A DNA stretch of 64,000 nucleotides, from assembly GCF_040869045.1 (NCBI RefSeq), contig NC_090321.1, positions 180,639,596 through 180,703,595 on the forward strand. Direction: 5' to 3'. This DNA is from Eurosta solidaginis (lineage: Eukaryota; Arthropoda; Insecta; Diptera; Tephritidae). This document shows positions 33,143 through 45,100 of this stretch, one piece after another (position 1 is the stretch's first letter; every line of letters begins with the position of its first letter). A program made the position numbers and the translations under genes. The notes beneath the pieces were generated by a model that saw only the letters and a list, made by a program, of their open reading frames with translations, was not told the DNA's origin and made no database searches.

Positions 33143-33925
33143 AAAAATGTAAGGCGCGATAACCTCCGAAGATATCTAAGGCCGAGCTTCTCTTCCAATT
33201 TGCGTCGTGCTTCTCTTGATTTTCCCTACAAATAGGCCGGACGGGACCTATATGTTTTATGCCGACTCCGAGCGGCATATGCAAGGCAGATGAGTTTTCA
33301 CTGAGAGCTTTTCATTTCAGAAATACACTCGGAGCGCTTGCCAAACACTGCCGAGAGGCGACCCCGCTTAGAAAAATTTTCTTCTAATTGAAAAACCTTA
33401 TTTCTGATTCAAGGTTCGATTCGAGCTCAAGGCCAGAACAATAATTGTTTTTCTAATGATAATTATTGTTATTTTTTAATTTTTCTAAATTTGAAAAATT
33501 GTATTTTGTTTTTGGAATAGTAAGTAGAAGATTTTTCAGACAACCTGCCATAGCTGCGCAGATAGATCCATTTCGAAGGGTGCTAAGCCTTCATCATCAG
33601 TACGCTTTAGGCATGCTGCGCTAACCCTTTAGCTATACAGCGGTGGTTTGTTTGAGTGGCAAATTTGCTACTTCTATTCCTTTTTACCAACTATATTTAT
33701 TCAGTGTTGCGCTATCTGGTGCAAATCACTGATAATGCTGGATTTTTGTTTTTTGTCAATTACTTTGTTTGACATTCCCAAGTGCTCATGGTTTATTAAC
33801 AATTGTTTTTGTTTTTATCCTTAACCTTATTTCTAAAATTTTGATGTTGCTTTCTCTAGGATGCGAACCAGGGGGATTAGGTGTGGTAGGCGGAGCACGC
33901 TACCATCACACCACGGTGGCCGCCA
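33143..33925 (-). mobile_element. tRNA-derived SINE, copy 2 (interrupted or composite)
   Basis: The body lies at 33143-33420. The tRNA-like head lies at about 33826-33925, where the - strand reads ATGGTAGCGTGCTCC (A box-like), then GGTTCGCATCC (B box). About 400 bp of other DNA separates the body from the head. Either something inserted within one copy or two copies are juxtaposed; the ATTTCTAAAATTTTGATGTTG junction recurs in copy 3. Confidence 0.65.
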
Positions 33926-34092
33926 AGAGCAATGGCCGAACAAGGCAATAGAGAGTATAAAATCAGCGCAAGCTGAGGAGTTGGCATTAAGTTGATTTTA
34001 GACACGCCAAAATAAAGTACGCGAGTAATCTTGTTTTTTGAACATTAACAGAAGCTGTAAAATATCCAGGAATCCCCCCAAAAATCATTACA
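33926..34092 (+). mobile_element. possible 3' end of an LTR related to the solo LTR
   Basis: GAACAAGGCAATAGAGAGTATAAA-like sequence near 33940 parallels GACAAGGCAACAGAGAGTATG at about 8293 in the solo LTR. AATAAA follows near 34010, and the stretch ends ATTACA at 34092 as the LTR does. It is too diverged and short for certainty. Confidence 0.35.
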
Positions 34093-35440
34093 ATTTATAC
34101 AAAATTATCAGACTAATTAGTTCAAATAATTTGTTTTTTGCATTTGTTTACCTACAACAAAGTGATTCAAAATATCTCACGTGGTCTGTGACGTGAAGTT
34201 GAATATAATCTCTCTAAGAAAAGCAGGCCTATTTATCATGTTTTTTTGTTTAGATGTACATGTACTTTGACTTTGTAAGGTAGGTAGGTTGTTAAATTTC
34301 AGAAGGCTGGAGTAGAGAGAAATATTCCATCCTGAAACTCATGGCAAACCCTTCAACACAAATGGCCAGAATGGTTTTTGAATAAATTCTAGCTTATCAA
34401 TGGTTAAATACATTACGCCAACGTTTGATAAATGCTAATGTCCCATTATCCCAGTTCTCAAAACTTTCGTTCTGTGATCTTAAGTCAAGGTTAGGGTGAC
34501 AACTTGTCCAATTTCAAAGTTAGATATTCATATGCACTATGTTTAAGACAAAGACTAGCATATTTTAAGGGTTAGGGGGATAATAGTGTACTCGCGATAG
34601 GTATACCTGACATAAAAAGGTAATAAAATCCCAATTCCGTTCCTTGGTTGTACGTCAGGCTTGGGATTTGCCAAGTAGTAATAAGCCTTGGATGAGATCT
34701 TTTTTTATGATTTTAAAGATCCATCATGAACTTCAAATGTCCGAACTATTTTAGGAGAAGGTACCAACGCCCGCGGGTTCCGTTCCTTTATGTCCTCATC
34801 AAGGCAAAACCCGATTTCACCGACACAAAAGAACAGTCTCAGATTATGAGTTACACCTATGTCTAAATGCTTCCCGATAATCATTTTAATTTCTTTTTTA
34901 TGATCAATTTAAAATTGTATACAAAATTGCTGTATTTATTCACATTATCCTTACGAAAGTATACGTTTTTTGTTCATAAAGCTTTTTATTCAAAGTAGTT
35001 GATGGCCTATTAAGAATTATTGCTTAAAAGTTTAGTCTGGAAGTGAGTCATGAGCACATAATTCAAAATATCGGAAACAAAATCAAATAATTTAGTAAGG
35101 CCTTTCCTCACCAAAAATATTAAGACGATAAATGGGCATTAATCTAAAGTACAAGTGCGTACTTAAAATAATGAAGAAATTTTTCAAATTTTTTCAAAAA
35201 ATTTAATTAAGGAATATCTTTCATGGTTATCATGGTTATAGCGAGAATTTGTTCAAAATTATATGTGTAACATAGCATAAGGTGCCACTCTATCAAATCA
35301 ATATGTTTTTTTATAATTTCAGTGGCAATGCAAAATATTCAGATGTGTTTATGTATGCCATTCATATACTTACATATAAACATTACTCGCTCGGCATAAG
35401 CTGTTCCAACGCTATATATAATATTATGTTCTAATTTCAA
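34093..35440. other. intergenic, no recognised gene
   Basis: AT-rich, no credible ORF. A stretch at about 34567-34645 (GGGTTAGGGGGATAATAG, GATAGGTATACCTGACATAA) resembles the first 80 bp of the retroposon at 7247-7636 and may be a worn copy. Confidence 0.35.
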
Positions 35441-36075
35441 TATTTTCGTTAAAGAAATCCCAAAAAGTCTCGCCATTTTTTTTAAAACAATTCCAAAATG
35501 GTCTTGAAATAATCCGAAAATAGTTTCGAAATAATCTCAAAAACGATTTTGAAACTATTTGGAATTAATCTCTCATCATCCTGAAATGTTAACCGTTAAA
35601 ACAACTTCGATATAGCTCTTAAATAATATCGAGCACACTCCCAAAATAGTCGCAAACACATTTCCTAATAAACCGAAAACAATCCCTAAGCTGTGCTGAG
35701 CAAGTTCCGAGGCTTTCCCAAACACAATCACAAAACGGTTCCAAAGTAGCTCCGAAATTCTGCAAACAATATATAAATAGTGCGGTAGCGTGTTCGAACA
35801 TAAGGATGAATATATCCCTCAAAAATAATAAGAGATGATGCCGAAATACTTATAAAATAATTCGCAAATCAATTCCGATATAATCTGGAGATGGTTCAAA
35901 AAGTTTACCGTCACGAAATAGACTCGAAATGATAAAAAAAACAGTTCTCAAATTTCGCAAGGGCAATCCTGAGTACCTTTCCAAAAAAGTCTTGAAATTT
36001 TGCCGAAAATATTGGAAGATAGTCTTGAAATGATCGCAAAAACCAACTCCTAAAAAAGCCAAAGATATCAATAAA
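35440..36075. repeat. degenerate TCCGAAATAGTCTCGAAAT-type repeat
   Basis: Loosely repeated phrases such as AAATAATCCGAAAATAG and GAAATAGTCTCGAAATGATC run across the stretch. A similar stretch lies at 50085-50420. The two - strand ORFs here (35619-35822, 35850-36071) are translations of the repeat. Confidence 0.5.
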
Positions 36076-36112
36076 AATTTTCAGAGATATTCACTTATTT
36101 AGAGCAGGGCCG

Positions 36113-36757
36113 GAAACTGTCATTCCTTTTATAATATATCTCCTTGCAAAACTATTAATTTTGGACTTTAAATATATTTGGATCAAGAAAAAATTATTTT
36201 CGGATTTTTATTACCTGAGTCCGATAGAACTAGTTAAACTCGGACTTTTAAAAATAAAAGTCCGGAAATAAAAGTTAAATACGCACTTTCATTTTTTACG
36301 GCCAAAATAAAAGTCCCGCTTGATAACAAAGAAACGGCTGATCAGAAATAAGATTTTTTTTTAATTCGGATCAGCCGTTTCTTAGTTATCAAACGGGACT
36401 TTTATTTCGGCCTTAAAAAATAAAAGTCCGTATTTAACTTTTATTTCCAGAATTTTATTTTTAAAAGTCCGAGTTTAACTAGTTCTATCGGATTCAAAAA
36501 ATAAAAATACAGATTTTACTTTAATATGTGGACTTTTAAGGAAAATGTTTGAAAAATAAAAAGGATGCATGATTCGACATGATATTGCTATAGGGATACC
36601 TGGGAACTCAAACATTTTCACCTAGGACAATTCTTAGACCAGGACTTTTCGACCCCGAAAAAAAAAAATCATTAGGAATCATTTTCCGTCCAAAGTTCAA
36701 AATTAATAGCTTTGCAAGGAATTATATTATAAAAGGAATAACAGTCTTCGCCTATGC
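36113..36757. repeat. 640-bp foldback element
   Basis: Near-perfect nested inverted repeats. The outer arms start ACTGTCATTCCTTTTATAAT (left) and, in reverse, ACTGTTATTCCTTTTATAAT (right). The inner arms (about 36208-36350 and 36362-36500) share GAACTAGTTAAACTCGGAC and AAACGGCTGATC around a loop of roughly 10-15 bp. The right side has an extra unpaired block at about 36540-36665. There is no coding sequence. It would form a very long hairpin. Confidence 0.8.
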
Positions 36758-36869
36758 TTACAGTCGCTTTTTACTCTCTCAGTTGATCCCGATGCACCGG
36801 TGCCATTTATCAGTCGTTTCAGCCCATCGGTTAATTTCAGAATTGAAAGCAATCAATTGTATTTTATAA

Positions 36870-37205
36870 ATAAATAAATAAATGTAAGATGCGATAAGCT
36901 CCAAAGAGATCCAAGTCCGAGCTTCTCTTCCAATTTGCGTCGTGCTCCTCTTGATTTTCCCTAAAAATTGGCCGGACGGGACCTACATGTTTTAGGCCGA
37001 CTCCGAATGGCATCTGCAAGGCAGACGAATTTTCACTGAGAGCTTTTCATGGCAGAAATACACCCGGAGCGCTTGCCAGATACTGCCGAGGGGCGACCCC
37101 GCTTAGAACAATTTTCTTCTAATTGAAAAACCTTATTTCTAAAATTTTGATGTTGCTTTGTCCGGGGTGTGAACCCAGAGCATGGTAGCACCACGATGGT
37201 CATTG
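36870..37205 (-). mobile_element. tRNA-derived SINE, copy 3
   Basis: The body shares GAGCTTCTCTTCCAATTTGC, GGCCGGACGGGACC, CAGAAATACACCCGG and GCGACCCCGCTTAGA with the other copies. The tail is ATAAATAAATAAATG at the left end. The head (about 37155-37205) is shortened but keeps GTGTGAACCC, the complement of a B box. It directly adjoins the jockey-like element. Confidence 0.7.
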
Positions 37206-37219
37206 CATTAAATGGGAGC

Positions 37220-37734
37220 ATCTACGTAGACCTCAGATCCCACAGTGCAGAAACTGCCAAAACTTCTAACATAACGCCGCCAACTGTAATATGCCACCGC
37301 GATGTGTGAAATGTAGCGGAACACATAACAGCAAAGATTGCTCTCCCTCAGATGGGGAAAATACAGAAAAGGAAAACATATACTGTGTACTATGCAAAAA
37401 ATCAGGGCACCCCGCATCCTACAGGGGATGCGAACGATATAAGGAGCTACAACAGAAATTAAGACTGAAAAAGCAAAATCTAGCTATAACTAAGACTAAC
37501 AACACTAACAACCCAAATAGATTCACTAACTCTAACTTAAGCTATGCAAATGTAACTAGAGAAGCTCACCGAGCATTAAACACTCCCAACGATCAAAATA
37601 TTCAAAATTAATTTTTAGTAGAATTAAAAAATACAATTTTATCTTTAAGCAATCAAATCACAAACCTTCAAAAACAACTAGAATTGCAGATGGCTAGAGT
37701 CGATGCAATATATGGTTTAATGGACTCAGTATGA
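37220..37734 (+). pseudogene. jockey-like ORF1 (gag) zinc-knuckle region
   Basis: Three Cys/His knuckles follow in order. The first, at about 37244-37290, is CRNC..H..C with an in-frame TAA inside it. The second and third, in the 106-codon ORF from 37291, are C5-x2-C8-x3-H12-x4-C17 and C32-x2-C35-x4-H40-x6-C47, the latter spacing being typical of jockey gag. A TAA at 37609-37611 stops that ORF, but the frame continues for 40 more codons to TGA at 37732-37734. The protein would bind element RNA. Two nonsense codons make it dead. Confidence 0.8.
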
Positions 37735-38723
37735 GCGTTGGACCCATGCAGGCTATTACTAAGCCACAATTTAATATTATTTCCCTTAACGTCAACTCTC
37801 TCATAAGCTTATGTAGGAGACTAGATCTAAGTGAATTTTTGAAAAACAAAAACCCAGACATATTACTTAATTAAACTAAATTAAACCCGAAGCACAAACT
37901 GAAATTTGTTGGATATAACTTGATAAGGAAAGATAGGTCGGTCGGCATGAGAGGTGGTGGCACAGCAATACTAATGAAAGAAAACATTAAATTCACCAAA
38001 GTCTTTAACCGCAAAATTGATCATCTGTCATGCCTTGAAACTTGCATAATTAAAATACATATGCCCCCGAATAACATATTATATATAATAGCAGCATATT
38101 ACCCAGCAGGAAATAATAATGATGTATTTAAGACAGAGGTTAACACAGTTTTCGAAGCTTTAAATCTCGAGCAACTCAATCACTATTATATATTAGCGGA
38201 CCGTAATAGACCAGCGGACCAGCACATGGACTGGGGAAATGCCCAAGATAATCCTAAGGGCAGAGCGTTAAAAGATTGGCTTATCACAAATGAGTTAAAA
38301 TTCAGATGCAATATGTATGCCTCTGTATCACCTTCATACATGAGAGCAAGCTCTTTTTTGGATGTCTGCATTGCTGACCACAGATTAAATATACTAAATT
38401 CCAACGACACCGTCAACTCTTTGAAATGCCTTCACTATGACAGCGATCAAAATGCCATAGAAATTATAGCTCGCAGAGACGATAACTTTTTTACACTACT
38501 GGCCAACACAGAAGAGAAAACATTGGGCTACAAAAAAACCAATTGGAAAAAATTAAAAAACACCTTGCCTCCAGAACTCCAGAACGTTATCCGAACACCA
38601 GAGAATAGAAACCTAAATAATATTGAGATCGACCACCACTTGGATAAGCTAAACAATATTATTCTAACTGCCATGAAAAAGAGAGTCCCGAAAACACCCC
38701 TAACAGCATTACTCGTAACCTAA
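37731..38723 (+). pseudogene. jockey-like ORF2 endonuclease region
   Basis: ORF2 opens at ATG 37731, overlapping the ORF1 stop. It reads FNIISLNVNSL, then ILLN followed by TAA at 37872-37874. Relatives have the catalytic Glu of a NETKL/QETHL motif at that place, so the stop replaces the active-site codon. The frame then continues as the 267-codon ORF 37920-38723 with GGGTAILMKENI, a DRN segment in place of GDFN, DWGNAQDNPKGRALKDWL and a degenerate DH block. It ends where the first 165-bp repeat begins to shift frame. Confidence 0.8.
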
Positions 38724-39292
38724 CTAAAATACCAGTGTTAAAAACATTACTTCTAGAAAAAAGTAAACCTCTTACCAATATAAAAAAATATAACCGGCCA
38801 CCACTTGGATAAGCTAAACAATATTATTATAACTGCCATAAAAAAGAGAGTCCCGAAAACAAACCTAACAGCATTACTCGTAACCTAACTAAAATACCAG
38901 TGTTAAAAACATTACTTCTAGAAAAAAGTAAACCTCTTACCAATATAAAAAAATATAACCGGCCACCACTTGGATAAGCTAAACAATATTATTATAACTG
39001 CCATAAAAAAGAGAGTCCCGAAAACAAACCTAACAGCATTACTCGTAACCTAACTAAAATACCAGTGTTAAAAACATTACTTCTAGAAAAAAGTAAACCT
39101 CTTACCAATATAAAAAAATATAACCGGCCACCACTTGGATAAGCTAAACAATATTATTATAACTGCCATAAAAAAGAGAGTCCCGAAAACAAACCTAACA
39201 GCATTACTCGTAACCTAACTAAAATACCAGTGTTAAAAACATTACTTCTAGAAAAAAGTAAAACTCTTACCAATATAAAAAAATATAACCGG
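38633..39292 (+). repeat. four tandem 165-bp repeats within the LINE
   Basis: Copies start at 38633, 38798, 38963 and 39128, each at CCACCACTTGGATAAGC. The period is exactly 165 bp. Copies 2-4 are almost identical to one another, while copy 1 differs at a few sites (for example GCCATGAAAAAG against GCCATAAAAAAG). The unit derives from the endonuclease-to-RT linker of ORF2. 165 is a multiple of three, so the expansion would preserve frame. Confidence 0.92.
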
Positions 39293-41160
39293 CTACGACT
39301 ACAGTGCTCTTTCAGCAACATACAACAAGAAAAGACAAAACTAAAACTAATCAAGAATCTAATCCAGGAAAATATCAAAATACATATAAACAATCAATTA
39401 GAACATAAGCTCTCTCACATTAATTCTAGCAATCCATCAAAAATATCCACTGTTAAAAAATCGTTTCTCAAAAATCAAGATGAGACCTTTCTATCACCTT
39501 TGCTTCATCTGAACTGATGCAAGAAGCGGCAGTAGATAGCTCTTTAATTGAAAACAATTTGGCAACCAACAGCTACATTATTAAAAACAACAAAGACATA
39601 GTAGATGTGCTTGGCGTCCACGTCGAAGCAGTTCACTCTTCAAAAAAGAATGTGCGTACTAATCTAGTTCACTCACAAGTTGAAGCAAGCTTCAATGAGT
39701 TTTTAAGAACAAAAATTTTATTTGATAGCATCGAATCGCAGAAAATAACATTTAGCAATGAAAAAAAGGCAAATGATCTTAACGAAGAACAGACTGAAAC
39801 TTTCTTCATTCTTTCTAACGACCTCGCAGGGGTATTCGCAAATTTAAAAGGTAAATTGTCATCAGGCTTAGATCAAATACCAAATATCATTCTAAAAAAT
39901 CTTCCCTCAGAGATAATTTTAGAATATTGTACTCTATTTAACAACATGTTGAACAATGCATATTTCCCACCTTGTTGGAAAAAGGCTAAAATAATTGTTG
40001 TACCAAAAAAAGACAAAAGAAAAAAATAATATTTAAAATCTTAGGCCAATCAGCTTGCTTCCAAGTATTAGCAAAGTCTTCGAAGTGGTAATAAATATAA
40101 ATATCAATAGAATACTAGAAAATAACAACCTGGTCAGCCCAAAATAATTTGGCTTTGAATATGGACATTCGACTATTCATGCGATCAACCTACTAGTCTC
40201 GGAAATAAACTGGAACTGGAATAATAATAATAATAAGGCGCTTGCTTCCTTGATATCGAAAAAGCGTTTGACCAAGTTTGGATAGAAGGACTTATCGGAT
40301 ACAAATTTCCTCTCCATCTGATTAAATTAATTTACAATATGCTCTGTAATAGAACATTCTCGGTGTGGATAAATAATATAAAAAGCAGTAAAGATTACTA
40401 TATAAAAAACGGACTACAGCAAGGAACTGTAAATACCCGCACCCTTTTTAATATATTCATACTAGACCTACTGCATAAAATTGACAATATAATGGCCTTC
40501 TCAGATGATGTTGTTATTTATCACTCAGACAGTACAATTGCCAACATAAACACACATCTCCAACTTAAATACAATACTATTGAAGAATATACAACGGGCT
40601 GGCATCTCAAATAAAACACCAACAAATGTGAAAATATCCTATTTCGCCCCCTATCAAAAAATGCAACACTACCATTAAACAAATTATGGAAAAAGTTTAA
40701 AATTAAATCTGAGATTACTAATATCACAATTGAACAAACCGATAAAGTCAAATACCTCGGCATTTACTTAGATAATTTCTTGTACTACAATCATTACATT
40801 AACAACCAAATAAAAAAAACATATTATGCTTTTAAGAAAATGTTCTCGACGAAATTTCTGCACAACGGACTAAAATCAATCATGTATCAGTCATTAGTAA
40901 GACCTGTACTCACATATGGTTGTCCTATTTGGTATAACTTGTCACCATCATACATGGAAAGGCTAAGAAAACTGGAAAGAAGGATTCTGAGATCATGCAC
41001 TTCCTTATATAGGACAGCAAAAAGTAATTACACAAAATATGTTACGATTGCAAAAGTGTATAACACAGCCAAAGTACCCAGAATCGACTGTCATATAATA
41101 AATCTAACTAGGAGACACATAATGCGCTGTCTTTACAATGATAATAACACTCTAATATGA
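39230..41160 (+). pseudogene. jockey-like ORF2 reverse transcriptase, broken
   Basis: Pieces of one reverse transcriptase lie in successive frames. 39517-40029 has LKGKLSSGLDQIPN and CWKKAKIIVVPKK. About 40030-40330 has RPISLLPSISKVFE-like sequence and DIEKAFDQVW. 40339-40614 has GLQQGTVNTRTLFNIF and FSDD in place of the usual YADD or FADD. 40780-41160 has the thumb segment SLVRPVLTYGCPIW. Frameshifts and stops separate the pieces, and the altered catalytic box suggests long decay. Confidence 0.82.
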
Positions 41161-41165
41161 CAATC

Positions 41166-42149
41166 TAATTGAAATTTATGGAGTTGGCGGCTCTTCATAA
41201 TTTTATTCGAGCTGGTGATTCTGGAAAATAAACACGTACTTTTCTTTTACCACAACATGCAGAAATCTTCTCCCGTTCCACTATTATCAAAAACATGTAG
41301 ACCATCGGCACTTGATAAAGTATCGGGGAAAAGTATCGAGTACGAAATACTCGAGTATTTTTTGGAAAAGTATCGATGCTACTCACTCAGTACTCGTATC
41401 GTTCTATCACTACTGTCACCCTTAAAGCATCAAAAAAACTGAAAAAATAACAAATTTTTGTCAACATTAAAATAACATTGAAAGGTGTTGATATCAAAGA
41501 TTTCTGTGGCATCATGATCAATAAAAACAAAGTAAAGAGCGCCTTCAGCGTGAGTTTCTCTTTAAAATCATTTGCATAATATTTGCAGTTATTCGCTGTT
41601 GAAATAAGCGATGACATCAGTTCTTAGTAAAGAACATTTCCAACGTGGCAGCAACAAATTCTTTTTAACCAGAATGCGATCAAATTTACAGAATGTCTAG
41701 TAACTAGGCAAGTCAAGTATAGCAAACCCGATTGGTCGATTTTACTATCGGTGTAAGGATTAGGTGTACAGTTTATCAGATTCGTAAAAATCCTATATTA
41801 GGAAGTTCTTTTTTTGTCTTTTGCTTCTAGAACTATAGTTGCAATCCATAGAGAAGGGCCGCCCTAATGAGCACATAAGTAAAAAAATATCAGACTTCCT
41901 TTTATACATGTATGCTGCTTGATTATCTGTTTATGTTTTTTGTTTAATTATAAAAGAAAAAACTATTTTTAGTTTTCAACCCGCGCAAGATTATCAATTA
42001 TTATTCGAGAGCGTGCTTTTTCTTATCGCCACTTAAAAGCAAACTGCTTTAGTGGGGGTACGAAAATCAGTATATTGCTGTACGCAAACGAATAAGGTTC
42101 TAAAAACTTCTCTCAATTAAGACGATACTTTTCTTTCAATGAGATCACA
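41166..42149. other. upstream region of gene B
   Basis: No coding sequence recognised. A TATAAAAG at 41949-41956 lies about 29 bp before a TCAACC initiator-like sequence (A near 41978), which would give a 5' untranslated region of about 170 nt. Another initiator-like TCAGTATA lies near 42067. Neither is strong evidence. Confidence 0.3.
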
Positions 42150-42191
42150 ATGAAAATTAAACATTATTTACTTTGGAACCGCCACTCTAAG
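42150..42191 (+). CDS. gene B coding exon 1 (start)
   Basis: ATG with A at -3, 14 codons (MKIKHYLLWNRHSK), phase 0, donor GTAAGG. Matches exon 1 of gene A in length and phase. The hydrophobic core of the signal peptide is in exon 2. Confidence 0.72.
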
Positions 42192-45100
42192 GTAAGGCGA
42201 AAAAAAGAAAAAGGTGGTATATGTTTTTACACAATTTTACTCAACTGACATCTTTCAGCTACAATTACCGCTGCTCCTTTTCATCTACATTAAAATACTT
42301 GCCCACCCAACTATAACACACTCAGCATCCACATCCTCAGCTGCCAAATCCAATACCAATAACAACATAAAAACAAAATATCCACATGCCGCTACCTATG
42401 AGGCACATGCCAAACAATATTTGGATAAAGCTTCTGAGCGCATGCAACATATTTGGACACGTAGCCGTAACAGTTTCTTTAGCCTCACTACCAAAGGACG
42501 TGGCTACAATGCCGTCAATCAGGCACCAATCAAACAAGAAATCGAAAATGACTATCGTCATCTCGTGTACGCTCTCGCAATGAATCTCAGCACAATACCA
42601 GTAATGCAATTGAATGATCCAATATTGCGTCGGCGTGTCAAACGTCTTGCGAAGCTGCAATTATATGGACTTGCAGATGATGATTACGAAGAAGCCAAAA
42701 ATTTAATACATACAATGCAAACATTTATAACAACGCGAATGGTGTGCTCGCTTAGTGATTGCCAAACAACGGTGAGTTGGGGGAGATAGGGGGTAAGGCG
42801 TGAACTGATTTTTAATAATTTTTTTGTTGATGTTGTTTGATCTTTAGGTTGCTATGGTGCCGACGATTTTGAATCATGCTGGACGTTCTAAAAATTTAGC
42901 TGATCTCGAATATTTTTGGCGTCAATGGCGTACGGTATTAGCCGATCGAGATCGTGCTAAGTCGGCTTTTATTTCGTACGTGCGTTTATTGCGTTTGGCG
43001 GCGTCATATAATGGTTAGTGGGCTTTGGGGCAACAACCAATTGGTTAAAACAGAAAATGGAACCTCGACCACCACAGCTTCTTTTTTCAAAAGAGAAACT
43101 GTAATCTTTATTTTGAGCAGAAATCGAAGTAATCCAGTATCTATTTAGACAAATTAAGTGGCATCCATATGTTGTTGTATGTATGTACGACTATTTTGAT
43201 TAGATAGGAAGGCAGCTGGTCCAAAGGTAGAGAGCGAGAAGAAAAGGAAAAGAACGGAAAATAAAGTAAAGGGAAAAAAAGAAAAAGAAAAGGAAACTGA
43301 AGGAAATGAAACACAGCAAAGCAAACGAAAAGAAAGGAAAGGATAACAACCAACAGCGACGAGTTACCGGATTATTATTGACGGTTTATGGGAGTACTTG
43401 CACATTTCTTGCCATCGGTTTGCTGTCGGTGTTGCATAGGCGAACTAGCAAATTGCTATCGAAGGATAAAAACTTTTTATCGATAGCCAACATTATCAGG
43501 GTTGCGTGATTCTAAATACTTCTTGATTTAAAATCCATCTTCAAATCAAAGATAATTTTCATTTTTTATTTGATTCGGCATCCAAACAAAAAATATTTTT
43601 TATTTGTGATTTGGTTTCTCAGCCAAATCAAATATGCTTTATATAACTTTCATGCAAATGAACTGGCACATTAAGTTTGGCCCGAATCTCAAAATTGCAA
43701 GTCCTCAAAAGGGAAGAGATGTACCCACCGATAAAAATACGGAAATAATCATGATGATGATGGCAATGTATTTGGCCATGAGCTGGTATATGTATATTGC
43801 TTTCGGATAAGAACTGTGTCGGAACCGACCGGATAGGGCCACTGTAGTATATGTTCTTTGGCGAACTCTCTGGCCTCTGATCCCCCTAGCCAAAAAAAGC
43901 TTTAGGTGCTGAGGAGCCGGTTATGCTCCACAGCTTGGCTAGGCTGATCAAGCCTAGGTAAAAACAAGTAAGGAAGGCTAAGTTCGGGTGTAACCGAACA
44001 TTACATACTCAGCTGAGAGCTTTGGAGACAAAATAAGGGAAAATCACTATGTAGGAAAATGAACCTAGGGTAACCCTGGAATGTGTTTGTATGAAGGAAG
44101 GTATTAAAGAGTATTTTAAGAGGGAGTGGGCCTTAGTTCTATAGGTGGAAGCCATTTAGGGATATCGCCATAAAGCTGGACCAGATCTGACTCTAGAATT
44201 TGTTTGTACGATATGGGTATCAAATGAAAGATGTTAATGAGAATTTTAAAAGGCGTTGGCTTAGTTCTATAGGTGGGCGCGTTTTCAAGATATCGCCATA
44301 AAGGTGGACCAGGGGTGACTCTAGAATTTGTTTGTACGATACGGGTATCAAACGAAAGGTGTTAATGAGCATTTTAAAAGGGAGTGGGCCTTAGTTCTAT
44401 GGGTGGACGCCTTTTCGAGATATCGCCATAAAGGTGGACCAGGGGTGACTCTAGAATTTGTTTGTACGATATGAGTATCAAATTAAAGGCATTAATGAGG
44501 GTTTTAAAAGGGAGTGGCCTTTAGTTGTGTATTTGAAGGCGTTTTCGATATATCGACCAAAGTGTGGACCAGGGTGATCCAGAACATCATCTGTCGCTAA
44601 TTTATTTATATATGTAATACCATGAGCAGTGTTCCTGCCATGATTCCAAGGGCTTTTGATTTCGCCCTGCAGAACTTTTTCATTTTCTTTTACTTAATAT
44701 GGTAGGTGTCACACCCATTTTACAAAGTTTTTTTCTAAAGTTATATTTTGCGTCAATAAACCAATCCAATTACCATGTTTTATCCCTTTTTCATATTTGG
44801 TAAAGGATTATGGCATTTTTTAAATTTTTCGTAATTTTCGAAATCGAAAAAATGGGCGTGGTCATAGTCGGATTTCTGCCATTTTTTACACCAATTTAAA
44901 GTGAGTTCAGATAAGAACGTGAACTGAGTTTAGTAAAGATATACCGATTTTTGCTTAAGTTATCATGTTAACGGCCGAGCGGAAGGACAGACGGTCGACT
45001 GTGTATAAAAACTGGGCGTGGCTTTAACTGATTCCGCCCGCTTTCACAGAAAACAGTTACCGTCCTAGAATCTAAGCCCCTACCCAATTTCACAAGGATT

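Larger units (their letters stand above)
37206..41165 (+). mobile_element. jockey-like LINE, degraded, with internal tandem array
   Basis: A two-ORF LINE on the + strand. It has a gag-like ORF1 with three CCHC zinc knuckles (37206-37734), an endonuclease (37731-38700), a four-copy 165-bp array (38633-39292), and a reverse transcriptase split over 39517-41160. ORF1 and ORF2 overlap as ATGA at 37731-37734. The 5' end of ORF1 is missing, and several stops and frameshifts break both ORFs. Confidence 0.85.

Noticed and set aside
35619..36071. Two - strand ORFs of about 70 codons
   Set aside because: They run through a degenerate short repeat (CCGAAATAGTC type) that explains their recurring peptide phrases.
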